A stretch of 18,321 nucleotides of DNA, taken from contig URKU01000034.1 in NCBI GenBank assembly GCA_900548515.1, positions 1 through 18,321 of the forward strand, given 5' to 3'. The notes under the pieces are model-generated. The model did not search any database. It saw nothing but the letters and a program-made list of their open reading frames with translations, and was not told the DNA's origin. The position numbers and the translations under genes are program-made. The DNA comes from an uncultured Collinsella sp. Its GTDB lineage: Bacteria; Actinomycetota; Coriobacteriia; Coriobacteriales; Coriobacteriaceae. Positions 6,904 through 13,967 of this stretch are shown here, in pieces (positions within the stretch are counted from its first letter, which is position 1; every line of letters begins with the position of its first letter).

Positions 6904-7184
6904 TGGCCGATTTCGGAGCCAGCGTCTTGAGCTCCTCGGTCGCTCTTTTGGGCCTGCTTGTCATCATGGGCTTGATTTACACCATCTGGTCGCAAATCAA
7001 CATGAAGAAGAAGCAGAAGTACTTCAAGGAGCTGCACACCGAGCTCAAGCCGGGTCAGGAGGTTCTTTTCGCCGGCGGTATCTACGGAACCGTCAAGGGC
7101 ATCGAAGGCGAAAAGGTCCAGATCAAAGTCCGATCCGGTGCCGTCGTAGATGTTTCGCGTTACGCGATTCAGGAGATCAAGTAA
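6903..7184 (+). CDS. YajC-family small membrane protein within the PTS operon
   Basis: The 93-residue protein has a single N-terminal membrane helix (about residues 9-29), a basic patch (MKKKQKYFKEL), and then the YajC-type beta-rich domain: LKPGQEVLFAGGIYGTVKGI (about 49-68) followed by VQIKVRSGAVVDVSRYAI. YajC is an accessory of the SecDF translocase, yet here the gene is wedged between EIIA and EIIB with its ATG overlapping the EIIA stop, so it is translated with the transporter. It may be a PTS-dedicated YajC paralogue that helps insert or stabilise EIIC/EIID; that is inference. The family call is secure. Confidence 0.85.
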   Translation: MADFGASVLSSSVALLGLLVIMGLIYTIWSQINMKKKQKYFKELHTELKPGQEVLFAGGIYGTVKGIEGEKVQIKVRSGAVVDVSRYAIQEIK

Positions 7185-7220
7185 CTGTCGTCAGCAAATA
7201 ACGAAAGGAAGCTGATCAAC

Positions 7221-7703
7221 ATGGCAGAACCCAACATTCTTCTTACCCGCATCGATAACCGACTGGTCCATGGTCAGGTCGCTACCCAGTGGAACTCCAC
7301 CCTGGGTTCCAACCTCATCCTCGTCGCCAACGACGACGTGTCGACCAACACCATGCGCCAGAACCTCATGAAGATGGCCGCTCCCACCGGCGTCGCTACG
7401 CGTTTCTTCTCCCTGCAGAAGACCATCGACGTCATTGGCAAGGCGAGCCCGCGCCAGAAGATCTTCATCGTGGCCGAAACACCGGAAGACGTGCTTACGC
7501 TCGTCAAGGGCGGTGTGCCTATAAAGAAGGTAAACATCGGCAACATGCACATGTCGGAAGGAAAGCGCCAAGTCGCCACCTCCGTCGCAGTTAACGACGA
7601 GGATGTCGCTGCGTTTAAAGAGCTGCAGGAATTGGGGGTGGAGTTGGAGATCAGGCGCGTTCCGAGCACGCCTGTTGAGGACACGAGCAAGCTCTTCTCG
7701 TAA
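7221..7703 (+). CDS. PTS EIIB, mannose/sorbose/GalNAc family
   Basis: The 160-residue cytoplasmic protein takes phosphate from EIIA and gives it to the sugar crossing EIIC/EIID. The signature RIDNRLVHGQV at residues 10-20 carries the phospho-accepting His17. Further family stretches are GSNLILVANDD (29-39), AAPTGVATRFFS (53-64) and LVKGGVPIKKVNIGNMH. Length is normal for the family (about 155-165). AAAGGAAG precedes the start. It lies 36 bases after the YajC-like gene and 90 bases before EIIC, and that gap holds two small hairpins. It has a close paralogue at 17677 in this window that has lost the active His. An AgaV-like role is likely from context. Confidence 0.92.
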   Translation: MAEPNILLTRIDNRLVHGQVATQWNSTLGSNLILVANDDVSTNTMRQNLMKMAAPTGVATRFFSLQKTIDVIGKASPRQKIFIVAETPEDVLTLVKGGVPIKKVNIGNMHMSEGKRQVATSVAVNDEDVAAFKELQELGVELEIRRVPSTPVEDTSKLFS

Positions 7704-7720
7704 TCCTCGTGATCCACGTT

Positions 7721-7770
7721 GTCAGGAGTGAAACCCTGACATTCTGTACGTGATATCCAAAGTGCGTACA
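7721..7770 (+). promoter_or_regulatory. two small inverted repeats between EIIB and EIIC
   Basis: GTCAGG/CCTGAC (7721-7740, 8-base loop) and TGTACG/CGTACA (7745-7770, 14-base loop) sit in the only sizeable gap of the PTS operon. Neither has a T-tract, so they are more likely mRNA-processing or stability elements than terminators. Confidence 0.35.
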
Positions 7771-7793
7771 TACATTTTGAAAGGAGGAGCAAG

Positions 7794-8594
7794 ATGGAAT
7801 ACACGATCTTCCAGGTCGCTCTGGTCTTCATCGTCACGTTCGTCGCGGCAATCGACCAGTTTAACTTCCTCGAGTCTCTCTATCAGCCCATCGTCACCGG
7901 CGCCGTCATCGGTCTTATCCTTGGCGACCTCAACACCGGTCTTCTCGTGGGTGGTACTTATCAGCTCATGACGATCGGCAACATGCCGATCGGAGGTGCT
8001 CAGCCGCCTAACGCCGTTATCGGCGGCATCATGGCAGCCATTCTCGCTATCGCTACGGGCCTCGAGCCCAACGCGGCAGTCGGCCTTGCCATTCCGTTCG
8101 CTCTGCTTGGTCAGCTCGGCGTTACCCTGGTCTTCACGCTTATGTCGCCGCTCATGTCCTCCGCGGACAACATGGCTCACAACGCTGACACCAAGGGTAT
8201 CGAGCGTCTGAACTACTTCGCCATGGCTCTGCTCGGCCTGATCTTCGCTGTCGTCGTCACCCTGTTCTTCATCGCTGGCGCTACCATCGGTCAGACCATC
8301 GCTTCCGCCATCCCGACCTGGCTGCAGACCGGTCTCTCCGCTGCAGGCGGCATGATGCGCTTCGTCGGCTTCGCCGTCCTGCTCAAGGTTATGATGAACC
8401 GCGATATGTGGGGCTTCTTCCTCATGGGCTTTGGCCTCGCGCTCATCACCGTTGCCAACGATTCTCTGGCAACCCCTGCCCTGCTCATCCTCGCTCTCAT
8501 CGGCTTCGGCATCGCTTTCTGGGACTTCCAGCAGCAGACCGAGCTGAAGGGTGCAGCTGTTTCTGACGGAGGTGACTTCGAAGATGGCATCTAA
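7794..8594 (+). CDS. PTS EIIC, mannose/sorbose/GalNAc family permease
   Basis: The 266-residue integral membrane protein is of normal EIIC length and forms the sugar channel with EIID. Nearly the whole chain is hydrophobic. Recognisable family features are the early FNFLESLYQPIVTG segment, then GLILGDLNTGLLVGGTYQLM and the glycine/proline-rich GNMPIGGAQPPNAVIGGIM. A very good ribosome site (AAAGGAGG) is 8 bases before ATG 7794. Its last 11 bases overlap the EIID start, indicating translational coupling. An AgaW-like role (GalNAc/galactosamine) is inferred from the surrounding AgaS and NagA genes; mannose-type specificity is the main alternative. Confidence 0.9.
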   Translation: MEYTIFQVALVFIVTFVAAIDQFNFLESLYQPIVTGAVIGLILGDLNTGLLVGGTYQLMTIGNMPIGGAQPPNAVIGGIMAAILAIATGLEPNAAVGLAIPFALLGQLGVTLVFTLMSPLMSSADNMAHNADTKGIERLNYFAMALLGLIFAVVVTLFFIAGATIGQTIASAIPTWLQTGLSAAGGMMRFVGFAVLLKVMMNRDMWGFFLMGFGLALITVANDSLATPALLILALIGFGIAFWDFQQQTELKGAAVSDGGDFEDGI

Positions 8595-9666
8595 TGAGTA
8601 TGTGATCCCGGAGCACTACGAGGATCTCACTCCTGCTCCGCAGCTCGACCAGAAGACCCTCAACAAGATGGCTTGGCGCTCCTGCTTCCTGCAGGCCTCG
8701 TTCAACTACGAGCGTATGCAGGCTGCTGGCTGGCTCTACTCCATCATCCCCGGTCTGGAGAAGATCCACACCAACAAGAACGACCTCGCGGCTTCCATGA
8801 GCCACAACCTGGAGTTCTTCAACACCCACCCGTTCCTCGTCACCTTTGTTATGGGTATCGTGCTTTCGCTCGAGCAGAACAAGGTTGACATCCCCACGAT
8901 CCGCGCCGTCCGCGTTGCCGCAATGGGCCCGCTCGGTGGTATCGGTGACGCTCTGTTCTGGCTGACGCTCGTGCCTATCACGGCCGGCATCACCTCCAAC
9001 ATGGCCATCAACGGCAACGCCGCTGCACCGATCATCTTCCTGGTGATCTTCAACGTCGTCCAGTTCGCTCTGCGCTTCTGGCTCATGAACTGGTCCTACA
9101 AGCTTGGCACCAGCGCTATTGACGCTCTGACTGCCAACATGCAGGCCTTCACGCGTGCCGCTTCCATCATGGGCGTCTTCGTCGTCGGTTGCCTGGTCGT
9201 CACCATGGGTGGCACCCAGATCAACCTCCAGATCCCCAACGGCACCACCCGTGGCCTCTCCGCTACTACCGTGATCGTCTCCGAGAAGGAGGCCGAGAAC
9301 TTCACCGGTATGGAGGGCATCGATACCGAGACCGCTGAGGCCGGCACCATCGCCATGACCGATGAGGACGGCAACGCCCTCACCGCTTCCGATGCCGACG
9401 GCAACGCTGTCGAGTGCGGCGTCACCGATCTGGGCAACGGCATGGAGTCCGTTACCTACGGCACCGTCACCGAGGATCCGGTCAACTTCTCCGTTGCCGA
9501 CACCCTCAACACCATCGTCCCGAAGCTCGTCCCGCTTATGCTTACGCTGCTGCTTTACTACATGTTCGCTAAGCACAGCTGGACCCCGACCAAGGGCATT
9601 CTCCTGCTCTTTGTCCTTGGCATCCTGGGCGCTGGCCCGCTTGGTCTCTGGCCGAGCATCTGGTAA
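8584..9666 (+). CDS. PTS EIID, mannose/sorbose/GalNAc family, with an enlarged extracellular-type insertion
   Basis: The 360-residue partner of EIIC starts at ATG 8584 (GGAGGT at 8569-8574), inside the end of EIIC. The first 210 residues follow the family: WRSCFLQASFNYERMQAAGW (31-50) and MGPLGGIGDALFW (114-126). The C-terminus has the usual two hydrophobic helices (about 311-327 and 338-356). Between them, after TQINLQIP, lie about 75 residues (roughly 222-298) rich in Asp, Glu, Gly and Thr. A typical family member such as ManZ has only a short loop here, which explains the length of 360 rather than about 280. It is the last gene of the PTS operon and is followed by a strong terminator. Function as a transporter subunit is firm; the role of the insertion is unknown. 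Confidence 0.9.
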   Translation: MASNEYVIPEHYEDLTPAPQLDQKTLNKMAWRSCFLQASFNYERMQAAGWLYSIIPGLEKIHTNKNDLAASMSHNLEFFNTHPFLVTFVMGIVLSLEQNKVDIPTIRAVRVAAMGPLGGIGDALFWLTLVPITAGITSNMAINGNAAAPIIFLVIFNVVQFALRFWLMNWSYKLGTSAIDALTANMQAFTRAASIMGVFVVGCLVVTMGGTQINLQIPNGTTRGLSATTVIVSEKEAENFTGMEGIDTETAEAGTIAMTDEDGNALTASDADGNAVECGVTDLGNGMESVTYGTVTEDPVNFSVADTLNTIVPKLVPLMLTLLLYYMFAKHSWTPTKGILLLFVLGILGAGPLGLWPSIW

Positions 9667-9674
9667 GGCTCTAG

Positions 9675-9720
9675 CTTGAGGGGTGTGTCCCTACGCGGCT
9701 CACACCCCGACCCCTTAAGC
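9675..9720 (+). repeat. competing inverted repeats after EIID
   Basis: GGGGTGTG (9680-9687) pairs perfectly with CACACCCC (9701-9708). Alternatively GCTTGAGGGGT (9675-9685) pairs with ACCCCTTAAGC (9710-9720) with one mismatch. These mutually exclusive folds precede the true terminator and may protect the mRNA 3' end. Confidence 0.4.
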
Positions 9721-9732
9721 CATGTGTATGTT

Positions 9733-9770
9733 AAAAGCCGCGTGCTCGAAAGAGCGCGCGGCTTTTGTTT
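9733..9770 (+). terminator. intrinsic terminator of the PTS operon
   Basis: The 15-base stem AAAAGCCGCGTGCTC / GAGCGCGCGGCTTTT has one G-T pair and a GAAA loop, and is followed by GTTTTC. It lies 67 bases past the EIID stop. Confidence 0.9.
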
Positions 9771-9772
9771 TC

Positions 9773-9813
9773 TTGATGATTCGGGTGTTGCGGACTGATA
9801 ATGCTTAACACCC
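9773..9813 (+). promoter_or_regulatory. possible promoter of the GntR gene, with flanking dyad
   Basis: TTGATG (9773-9778) and GATAAT (9797-9802) are spaced by 18 bases. The -10 box is bracketed by a perfect 7-base inverted repeat, GGGTGTT (9783-9789) / AACACCC (9807-9813), which could be an operator. Confidence 0.4.
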
Positions 9814-9851
9814 TAGGTAGTTAGCCGAATTCGAGCAAAAGGGAGGATAGG

Positions 9852-10583
9852 ATGGCGATCGGAGCGCGTAAGCAACCGCTGTACGATCAGCTGGTCGATA
9901 TTCTGACCGAAAAGATTGACCATGAATATCGCGCCGGTGACATGATTCCTTCCGAGCGCGAACTTTCGGAGCGCTATGGTCTCTCGCGCACTACGGTGCG
10001 TCTGGCTCTGCAGGAGCTGGAGCGTTTGGGACTGGTGGTTCGGCAGCACGGTCGCGGCACCTTTGTGACCGACCGTTCGGCAAAAGCAACCAACCTTATG
10101 CAGTCCTACAGCTTTACTGAGCAGATGCGTGCGATGGGTCGCGACCCCGAGACCACGATTCTCGATTTTTGCGAGATGGAGGCCGATAAGAATCTGGCCG
10201 AGCATATGGGATTGCGTATCGGTGATCGCATTTTTAAGCTCAAGCGCCTTCGTTCTGCCGACAACATGCCCATGATGGTCGAACGCAGCTATCTACCGGT
10301 TCGTCAATTTCTGTCCCTAAAGCGACCGCTGCTGGAGCGTAAGCCGCTTTACGATGTGATTGAGCAGGACTTTCAGCAAAAGATTCGCGTGGCCGAAGAG
10401 GAGTTCTATGCGAGCATAGCCCGTCCCACCGATGCCCACCTTTTGGGAATTGTCGAGGGCTCGCCTGTGCTCGATTTGGTCAGGACTACGTATAACGAGT
10501 CAAACGAGGTTGTGGAGTATACACTCTCGGTTGCTCGTGCCGATCAGTTTAAATACAAGGTTTATCACCAGCGCAACGTTTAG
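9852..10583 (+). CDS. GntR-family regulator with UTRA domain (NagR/AgaR-like amino-sugar regulator)
   Basis: The 243-residue transcription factor has an N-terminal winged helix (about 9-72), with the recognition region PSERELSERYGLSRTTVRLA followed by the wing QHGRGTFV. A UTRA effector domain follows (about 88-235), with the usual FTEQMRAMGRDPETTIL entry and a late VVEYTLSVARADQFKY strand. UTRA regulators of the HutC subfamily bind sugar phosphates such as glucosamine-6-P or N-acetylhexosamine-6-P. The gene lies between the PTS operon and agaS, and identical GGTTACTACCAG sites stand in front of both. The likely role is repression of both units until the hexosamine phosphate is present. GGGAGG precedes the ATG. 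Confidence 0.9.
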   Translation: MAIGARKQPLYDQLVDILTEKIDHEYRAGDMIPSERELSERYGLSRTTVRLALQELERLGLVVRQHGRGTFVTDRSAKATNLMQSYSFTEQMRAMGRDPETTILDFCEMEADKNLAEHMGLRIGDRIFKLKRLRSADNMPMMVERSYLPVRQFLSLKRPLLERKPLYDVIEQDFQQKIRVAEEEFYASIARPTDAHLLGIVEGSPVLDLVRTTYNESNEVVEYTLSVARADQFKYKVYHQRNV

Positions 10584-10620
10584 CGTCCCCCATGTTTTCT
10601 TGTGATGATTCTTTGCATTT

Positions 10621-10658
10621 AACTGGTTACTACCAGATAACCAACCGAAGTGTATAAT
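10621..10658 (+). promoter_or_regulatory. agaS promoter with GntR-type operator
   Basis: A consensus -10 box TATAAT is at 10653-10658. The dyad CTGGT-TACT-ACCAG (10623-10636) lies where the -35 element should be (17 bases upstream), and no good -35 is visible. The core GGTTACTACCAG is shared with the PTS promoter region. Position suggests direct repression by the adjacent GntR protein. Confidence 0.6.
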
Positions 10659-10697
10659 TGCACGTCAGAGGATTGCTTCTAGAGAGAGGTATTAGAA

Positions 10698-11864
10698 ATG
10701 TTCGAGAAGAGTGTCGAGGAGCTCACCGAGCTCGGCGCCCAGATCACCACGGCCGAGATTGCCCAGCAGCCCGAGCTTTGGCGCGATACGCTCAACATCT
10801 ACCGCGAGAACAAGGAAGCCATCGAGGCCTTCCTGGCCGAGGCTCGCGCCATGGGCGAGGGCCGTCTGTCCGTTGTCTTCACTGGTGCCGGTACTTCTGA
10901 CTACGTGGGCGATACCTGCGCTCCGTACCTGCGTCACGCTGGCAACACTGATCTCTACGACTTTAAGCCCGTCGCCACGACCGACATCGTGAGCGCTCCG
11001 CGCGACTTCCTGCGCGCCGAGGATCCCACGCTCGTGGTTTCCTTCGCCCGTTCTGGTAACAGCCCCGAGAGCCTTGCTGCCGTCGCCGTCGCCAAGGAGC
11101 TCGTCCACAACGTCAAGTTCCTCAACATCACCTGCGCTCCCGAGGGCAAGCTCGCCGTCGAGTCTGCCGATGATCCCAATGCGCTGACGCTGCTCATCCC
11201 GCGCGCCAACGACAAGGGCTTCGCCATGACCGGTTCTTACACCTGCATGACCCTGCTCTCCACCCTCATCTTTGACGAGGCTTCCGATGAGCAGAAGGCC
11301 GAGTGGGTCGAGACCATCGCCAAGATGGGCGAGGAGGTCATCTCCCGTGAGCCCGAGATCGCCGATTACCTGGCTGGCGACTTCAACCGCGTGACCTACT
11401 TGGGTTCTGGCTCCTTCGGTGGCCTTGCCCAGGAGAGCCAGCTCAAGATCCTTGAGCTCGCTCACGGTCTGGTCGCTACTTCCTACGACACCTCCATGGG
11501 CTATCGTCACGGACCTAAGTCCTTCGTCGACGATAAGACGCTCGTCTTCGTATTCGTCAACAACGACGCCTACACCCGTCAGTACGACATCGACATCCTC
11601 AACGAGATCGGTGGCGACGAGATCGCTCAGCACACCGTTGCCGTTCAGCAGGAAGGTGCCACCGTCTATGAGGGTGAGTCCTTCACCTTTAAGGGCTACG
11701 AGGCACTTCCCGAGGGCTACCTTGCTCTGCCGTTCGTGATGTTTGCTCAGGCTATCAGCCTGCTCAACTCCGTGCGCGTGGGCAACACGCCCGATACGCC
11801 GAGCCCCACCGGCACGGTCAACCGCGTGGTTAAGGGCGTGACGATTCACCCCTTCACCGCTTAA
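10698..11864 (+). CDS. agaS: AgaS-type sugar-phosphate isomerase/deaminase (two SIS domains)
   Basis: The 388-residue cytoplasmic enzyme has two SIS domains. The first contains TGAGTSDYVGD (62-72) and SFARSGNSPES (115-125). The second contains the YLGSGSFGGLAQES loop (about 234-247) followed by ELAHG and the YRHGPKSF motif that shapes the active site. Length and motifs match AgaS, which deaminates and isomerises galactosamine-6-phosphate to tagatose-6-phosphate in GalNAc catabolism. Glucosamine-phosphate-type SIS enzymes such as GlmS carry an extra glutaminase domain, which is absent here. AGAGAGAGG lies upstream of the ATG. It is a single-gene unit with its own promoter/operator and a strong terminator. 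Confidence 0.88.
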   Translation: MFEKSVEELTELGAQITTAEIAQQPELWRDTLNIYRENKEAIEAFLAEARAMGEGRLSVVFTGAGTSDYVGDTCAPYLRHAGNTDLYDFKPVATTDIVSAPRDFLRAEDPTLVVSFARSGNSPESLAAVAVAKELVHNVKFLNITCAPEGKLAVESADDPNALTLLIPRANDKGFAMTGSYTCMTLLSTLIFDEASDEQKAEWVETIAKMGEEVISREPEIADYLAGDFNRVTYLGSGSFGGLAQESQLKILELAHGLVATSYDTSMGYRHGPKSFVDDKTLVFVFVNNDAYTRQYDIDILNEIGGDEIAQHTVAVQQEGATVYEGESFTFKGYEALPEGYLALPFVMFAQAISLLNSVRVGNTPDTPSPTGTVNRVVKGVTIHPFTA

Positions 11865-11881
11865 TCGCGTCCCCCTGTAAG

Positions 11882-11923
11882 GGCGCCCGTCCGCTCATAA
11901 CGGCGGGCGGGCGCTTTTTGTTT
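11882..11923 (+). terminator. intrinsic terminator after agaS
   Basis: A 12-base GC-rich stem, GCGCCCGTCCGC (11883-11894) / GCGGGCGGGCGC (11903-11914), has one G-T pair and is followed by TTTTTGTTTT. Confidence 0.92.
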
Positions 11924-11981
11924 TACGTGAGCTGGGTATAAGCATCACCACAGTTAACTGCTTTAGAAGCAAGGAGTGCAT

Positions 11982-13151
11982 ATGAGCACGTACGCAATTA
12001 AGGCTGACAAGTTCTTCTTGCCGGCAGGCCCGCAGCTGGGCGGCTATCTCATGGTCGAGGACGGCGTCTTTGGCGCCTGGCAGGCCGATGAGCCCTCCTG
12101 CGAGATCAAGGACTACACGGGATCGTGGGTCGCACCGGGTATGGTCGATACTCACATCCATGGCTTCTACAACCACTCAACTACCGATAACGATCCCGAG
12201 GGCATCGATATCAGCTCAACCGAGCTCGCCCGTCGCGGTACCACCAGCTGGCTGCCCACGACGTTCACCGATGGCGTCGAGCAGATCAAGGACGCCTGCG
12301 CCGCTATCGCCAAGGCGGACGAGGGTCGCGGTCCCGACTTCTGCGGTGCTCGCATTCAGGGCATCTACCTGGAGGGCCCCTTCTTTACCATGAAGCACGT
12401 GGGTGCGCAGAACCCCGCTTATCTGATCGATCCTTCCGAGGAGGTCTTCGACCAGTGGCAGGAGGCTGCGGGTGGTCGCATCGTTAAGAGCGCCATGGCG
12501 GCCGAGCGCGACGGTGCCGCTGCTTATGCGGCTGCTCTGAACGCCAAGGGTGTGGTGACCAGCATCGGTCACTCCGACGCCACCTACGATGAGTGCATCG
12601 CCGCCATCAACGCCGGTGCCAGCTGCTTTACGCATACCTATAACGGCCAGCGCGGGCTGCATCACCGTGAGCCCGGTGTCGTGGGTGCCGCCATGTCCAC
12701 GCCCGAGACCTATGCCGAGATCATTTGTGACGGCAAGCACGTGAACCCTGCCGCCATCAAGGCGCTGCTGCAGGCAAAGGGCTGGCAGCACACGGTGCTC
12801 ATCACCGACTGCCTTGGCTGCGGCGGCATGCCCGAGGGCAGCTACACCAGCGGCGGCATGGACGTCATCATGAAGGACAACCTGTGCTGGCTCGCCGACG
12901 GCAAGAGCATCGCCGGCTCGGTGCTCACGCTTGCCCAGGGTGTCAAGAACATCGTCGACTGGGGCATCGCCAGCGCCGATATCGCCATTCGCATGGCAAC
13001 CGAGGTGCCGGCACGCTCCGCGCACATCGAGGATAAGTGCGGCAGCATCATGCCGGGTCGCGACGCCGACTTTGTCGTGTTCGACCATGAGCTTACCCTC
13101 GTCGAGACGTATGTTGGCGGCCAGAGCGTCGGCAACGCCTTTACCGAGTAA
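11982..13151 (+). CDS. nagA: N-acetylhexosamine-6-phosphate deacetylase (NagA/AgaA family)
   Basis: The 389-residue amidohydrolase removes acetate from GlcNAc-6-P or GalNAc-6-P. The start ATG 11982 is chosen because AAGGAG (11971-11976) is correctly spaced; a GTG two codons earlier is less likely. Metal and catalytic residues are visible: the DTHIHG motif with His58 and His60, EGPF with Glu131, GHSDA with His197, THTYN with His218, and the catalytic Asp276 in LITDCLG. The motif after the second His reads NGQRGLHHREPG rather than the usual NAM-type, which may reflect the GalNAc branch. The C-terminal strand GRDADFVVFD...TYVGG is typical. A decayed second copy of this C-terminus lies at 15856-16009. 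It may be transcribed from its own weak promoter (TATAAG at 11937-11942) or by read-through. Confidence 0.9.
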   Translation: MSTYAIKADKFFLPAGPQLGGYLMVEDGVFGAWQADEPSCEIKDYTGSWVAPGMVDTHIHGFYNHSTTDNDPEGIDISSTELARRGTTSWLPTTFTDGVEQIKDACAAIAKADEGRGPDFCGARIQGIYLEGPFFTMKHVGAQNPAYLIDPSEEVFDQWQEAAGGRIVKSAMAAERDGAAAYAAALNAKGVVTSIGHSDATYDECIAAINAGASCFTHTYNGQRGLHHREPGVVGAAMSTPETYAEIICDGKHVNPAAIKALLQAKGWQHTVLITDCLGCGGMPEGSYTSGGMDVIMKDNLCWLADGKSIAGSVLTLAQGVKNIVDWGIASADIAIRMATEVPARSAHIEDKCGSIMPGRDADFVVFDHELTLVETYVGGQSVGNAFTE

Positions 13152-13159
13152 CGATAGAA

Positions 13160-13195
13160 AAAGACGGCGGGCCCGAATCTGCTCGGACCCGCCGT
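13160..13195 (-). terminator. terminator of the flavodoxin gene, shared with nagA
   Basis: A 13-base stem (13164-13176 / 13183-13195) has one C-A mismatch and lies between convergent genes. On the minus strand it is followed by CTTTTTCT, a good T-tract, so it mainly ends the flavodoxin transcript; on the plus strand the T-tract is poor. Confidence 0.8.
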
Positions 13196-13226
13196 ATGGG
13201 TTAAACGCTCAAAAGCACCTTCACAG

Positions 13227-13811
13227 TTACAGCTTGTTAGCGATCTTCTTTGCCGTGCGCTTAACGCCGGCCACCAGGCCTCCTGCAGGATGCTCCTTCT
13301 CGTATGCTAGACGCTTCTCACGTTTGGCGTACTCTTCGACGATGATACCGCCGTACTCATCTTCGATCTTGTCGAAGAAGTCGACGGCGCCCTTAATTTC
13401 CTCAGCGGTCGGGTGTCCCTTTTGGACACCGCCGGCGAGTTTGAACGGCCCCCACGTATCAAAGCCGGGGCAGCCGTAGACACCCATAAAGATGGCCTGC
13501 CTCATGCGGCAGATGCCATCGATATCCTTGCCGTACCACTTGTTTTTGCCACCGTAGGTCATAAGGCCAAACACCTTGTCCTGCGGCTGCAGCACGTTGG
13601 TCAGTACACGTGCCATATCCTTGTCGATCTCGGAGTAATAGATGCCCGTGGCGACGCCGATTAGATGATATTCGTGCAGGTTGGGGTACTCGTTTTTGCC
13701 GAGTGACTTCACGTCGAGGGTATCGATCTCGGGGTGCGCCTCGACGATGGCGTCCACGAGCTTTTTCGTATTGCCGTGATGGCGCGAGGCGTAGAGGATG
13801 ATGGTTCGCAT
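13227..13811 (-). CDS. flavodoxin-family protein
   Basis: The 194-residue protein runs from the ATG at 13811, preferred over a start 10 codons earlier because GAAAGG sits 8 bases upstream. The N-terminus MRTIILYASRHHGNTKKLVD is a flavodoxin fold with an FMN-phosphate loop of the (S/T)-x-x-x-G-x-T type. The middle GVATGIYYSEIDKDMARVL and the VFGLMTYGG strand fit a long flavodoxin or flavodoxin-like electron carrier/reductase. The tail (about 160-194) is basic and Lys-rich. It is transcribed against the hexosamine genes with no visible partner, so its redox partner is unknown. It may be an unrelated gene lodged between the two halves of the locus. Confidence 0.8.
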   Translation of the reverse strand: MRTIILYASRHHGNTKKLVDAIVEAHPEIDTLDVKSLGKNEYPNLHEYHLIGVATGIYYSEIDKDMARVLTNVLQPQDKVFGLMTYGGKNKWYGKDIDGICRMRQAIFMGVYGCPGFDTWGPFKLAGGVQKGHPTAEEIKGAVDFFDKIEDEYGGIIVEEYAKREKRLAYEKEHPAGGLVAGVKRTAKKIANKL

Positions 13812-13967
13812 AAGAAGGCCTTTCAGCTGTAATTGCATCAATGTCTGTATGGTACCCCGTTACATGGCTGGGATACCGGACGCATCGATGAACGTGCGGG
13901 TTTGTCCTTTGGTCAGGGCCGAGACGGGTACTTGCGAGCAAAAAGCAGTTGTTCGAAAGGATGGGCA

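Noticed and set aside
8497..9576. 359-codon minus-strand frame opposite EIID
   Set aside because: Mirror frame of a recognised PTS gene with no motif of its own. The same holds for the long minus frames opposite the dehydrogenase, agaS and nagA.
9807..9830. AACACCCTAGGTAGTTAGCC as a third GntR site
   Set aside because: It resembles the reverse of GGTTACTACC only with an extra base and a mismatch, which is too weak to claim.
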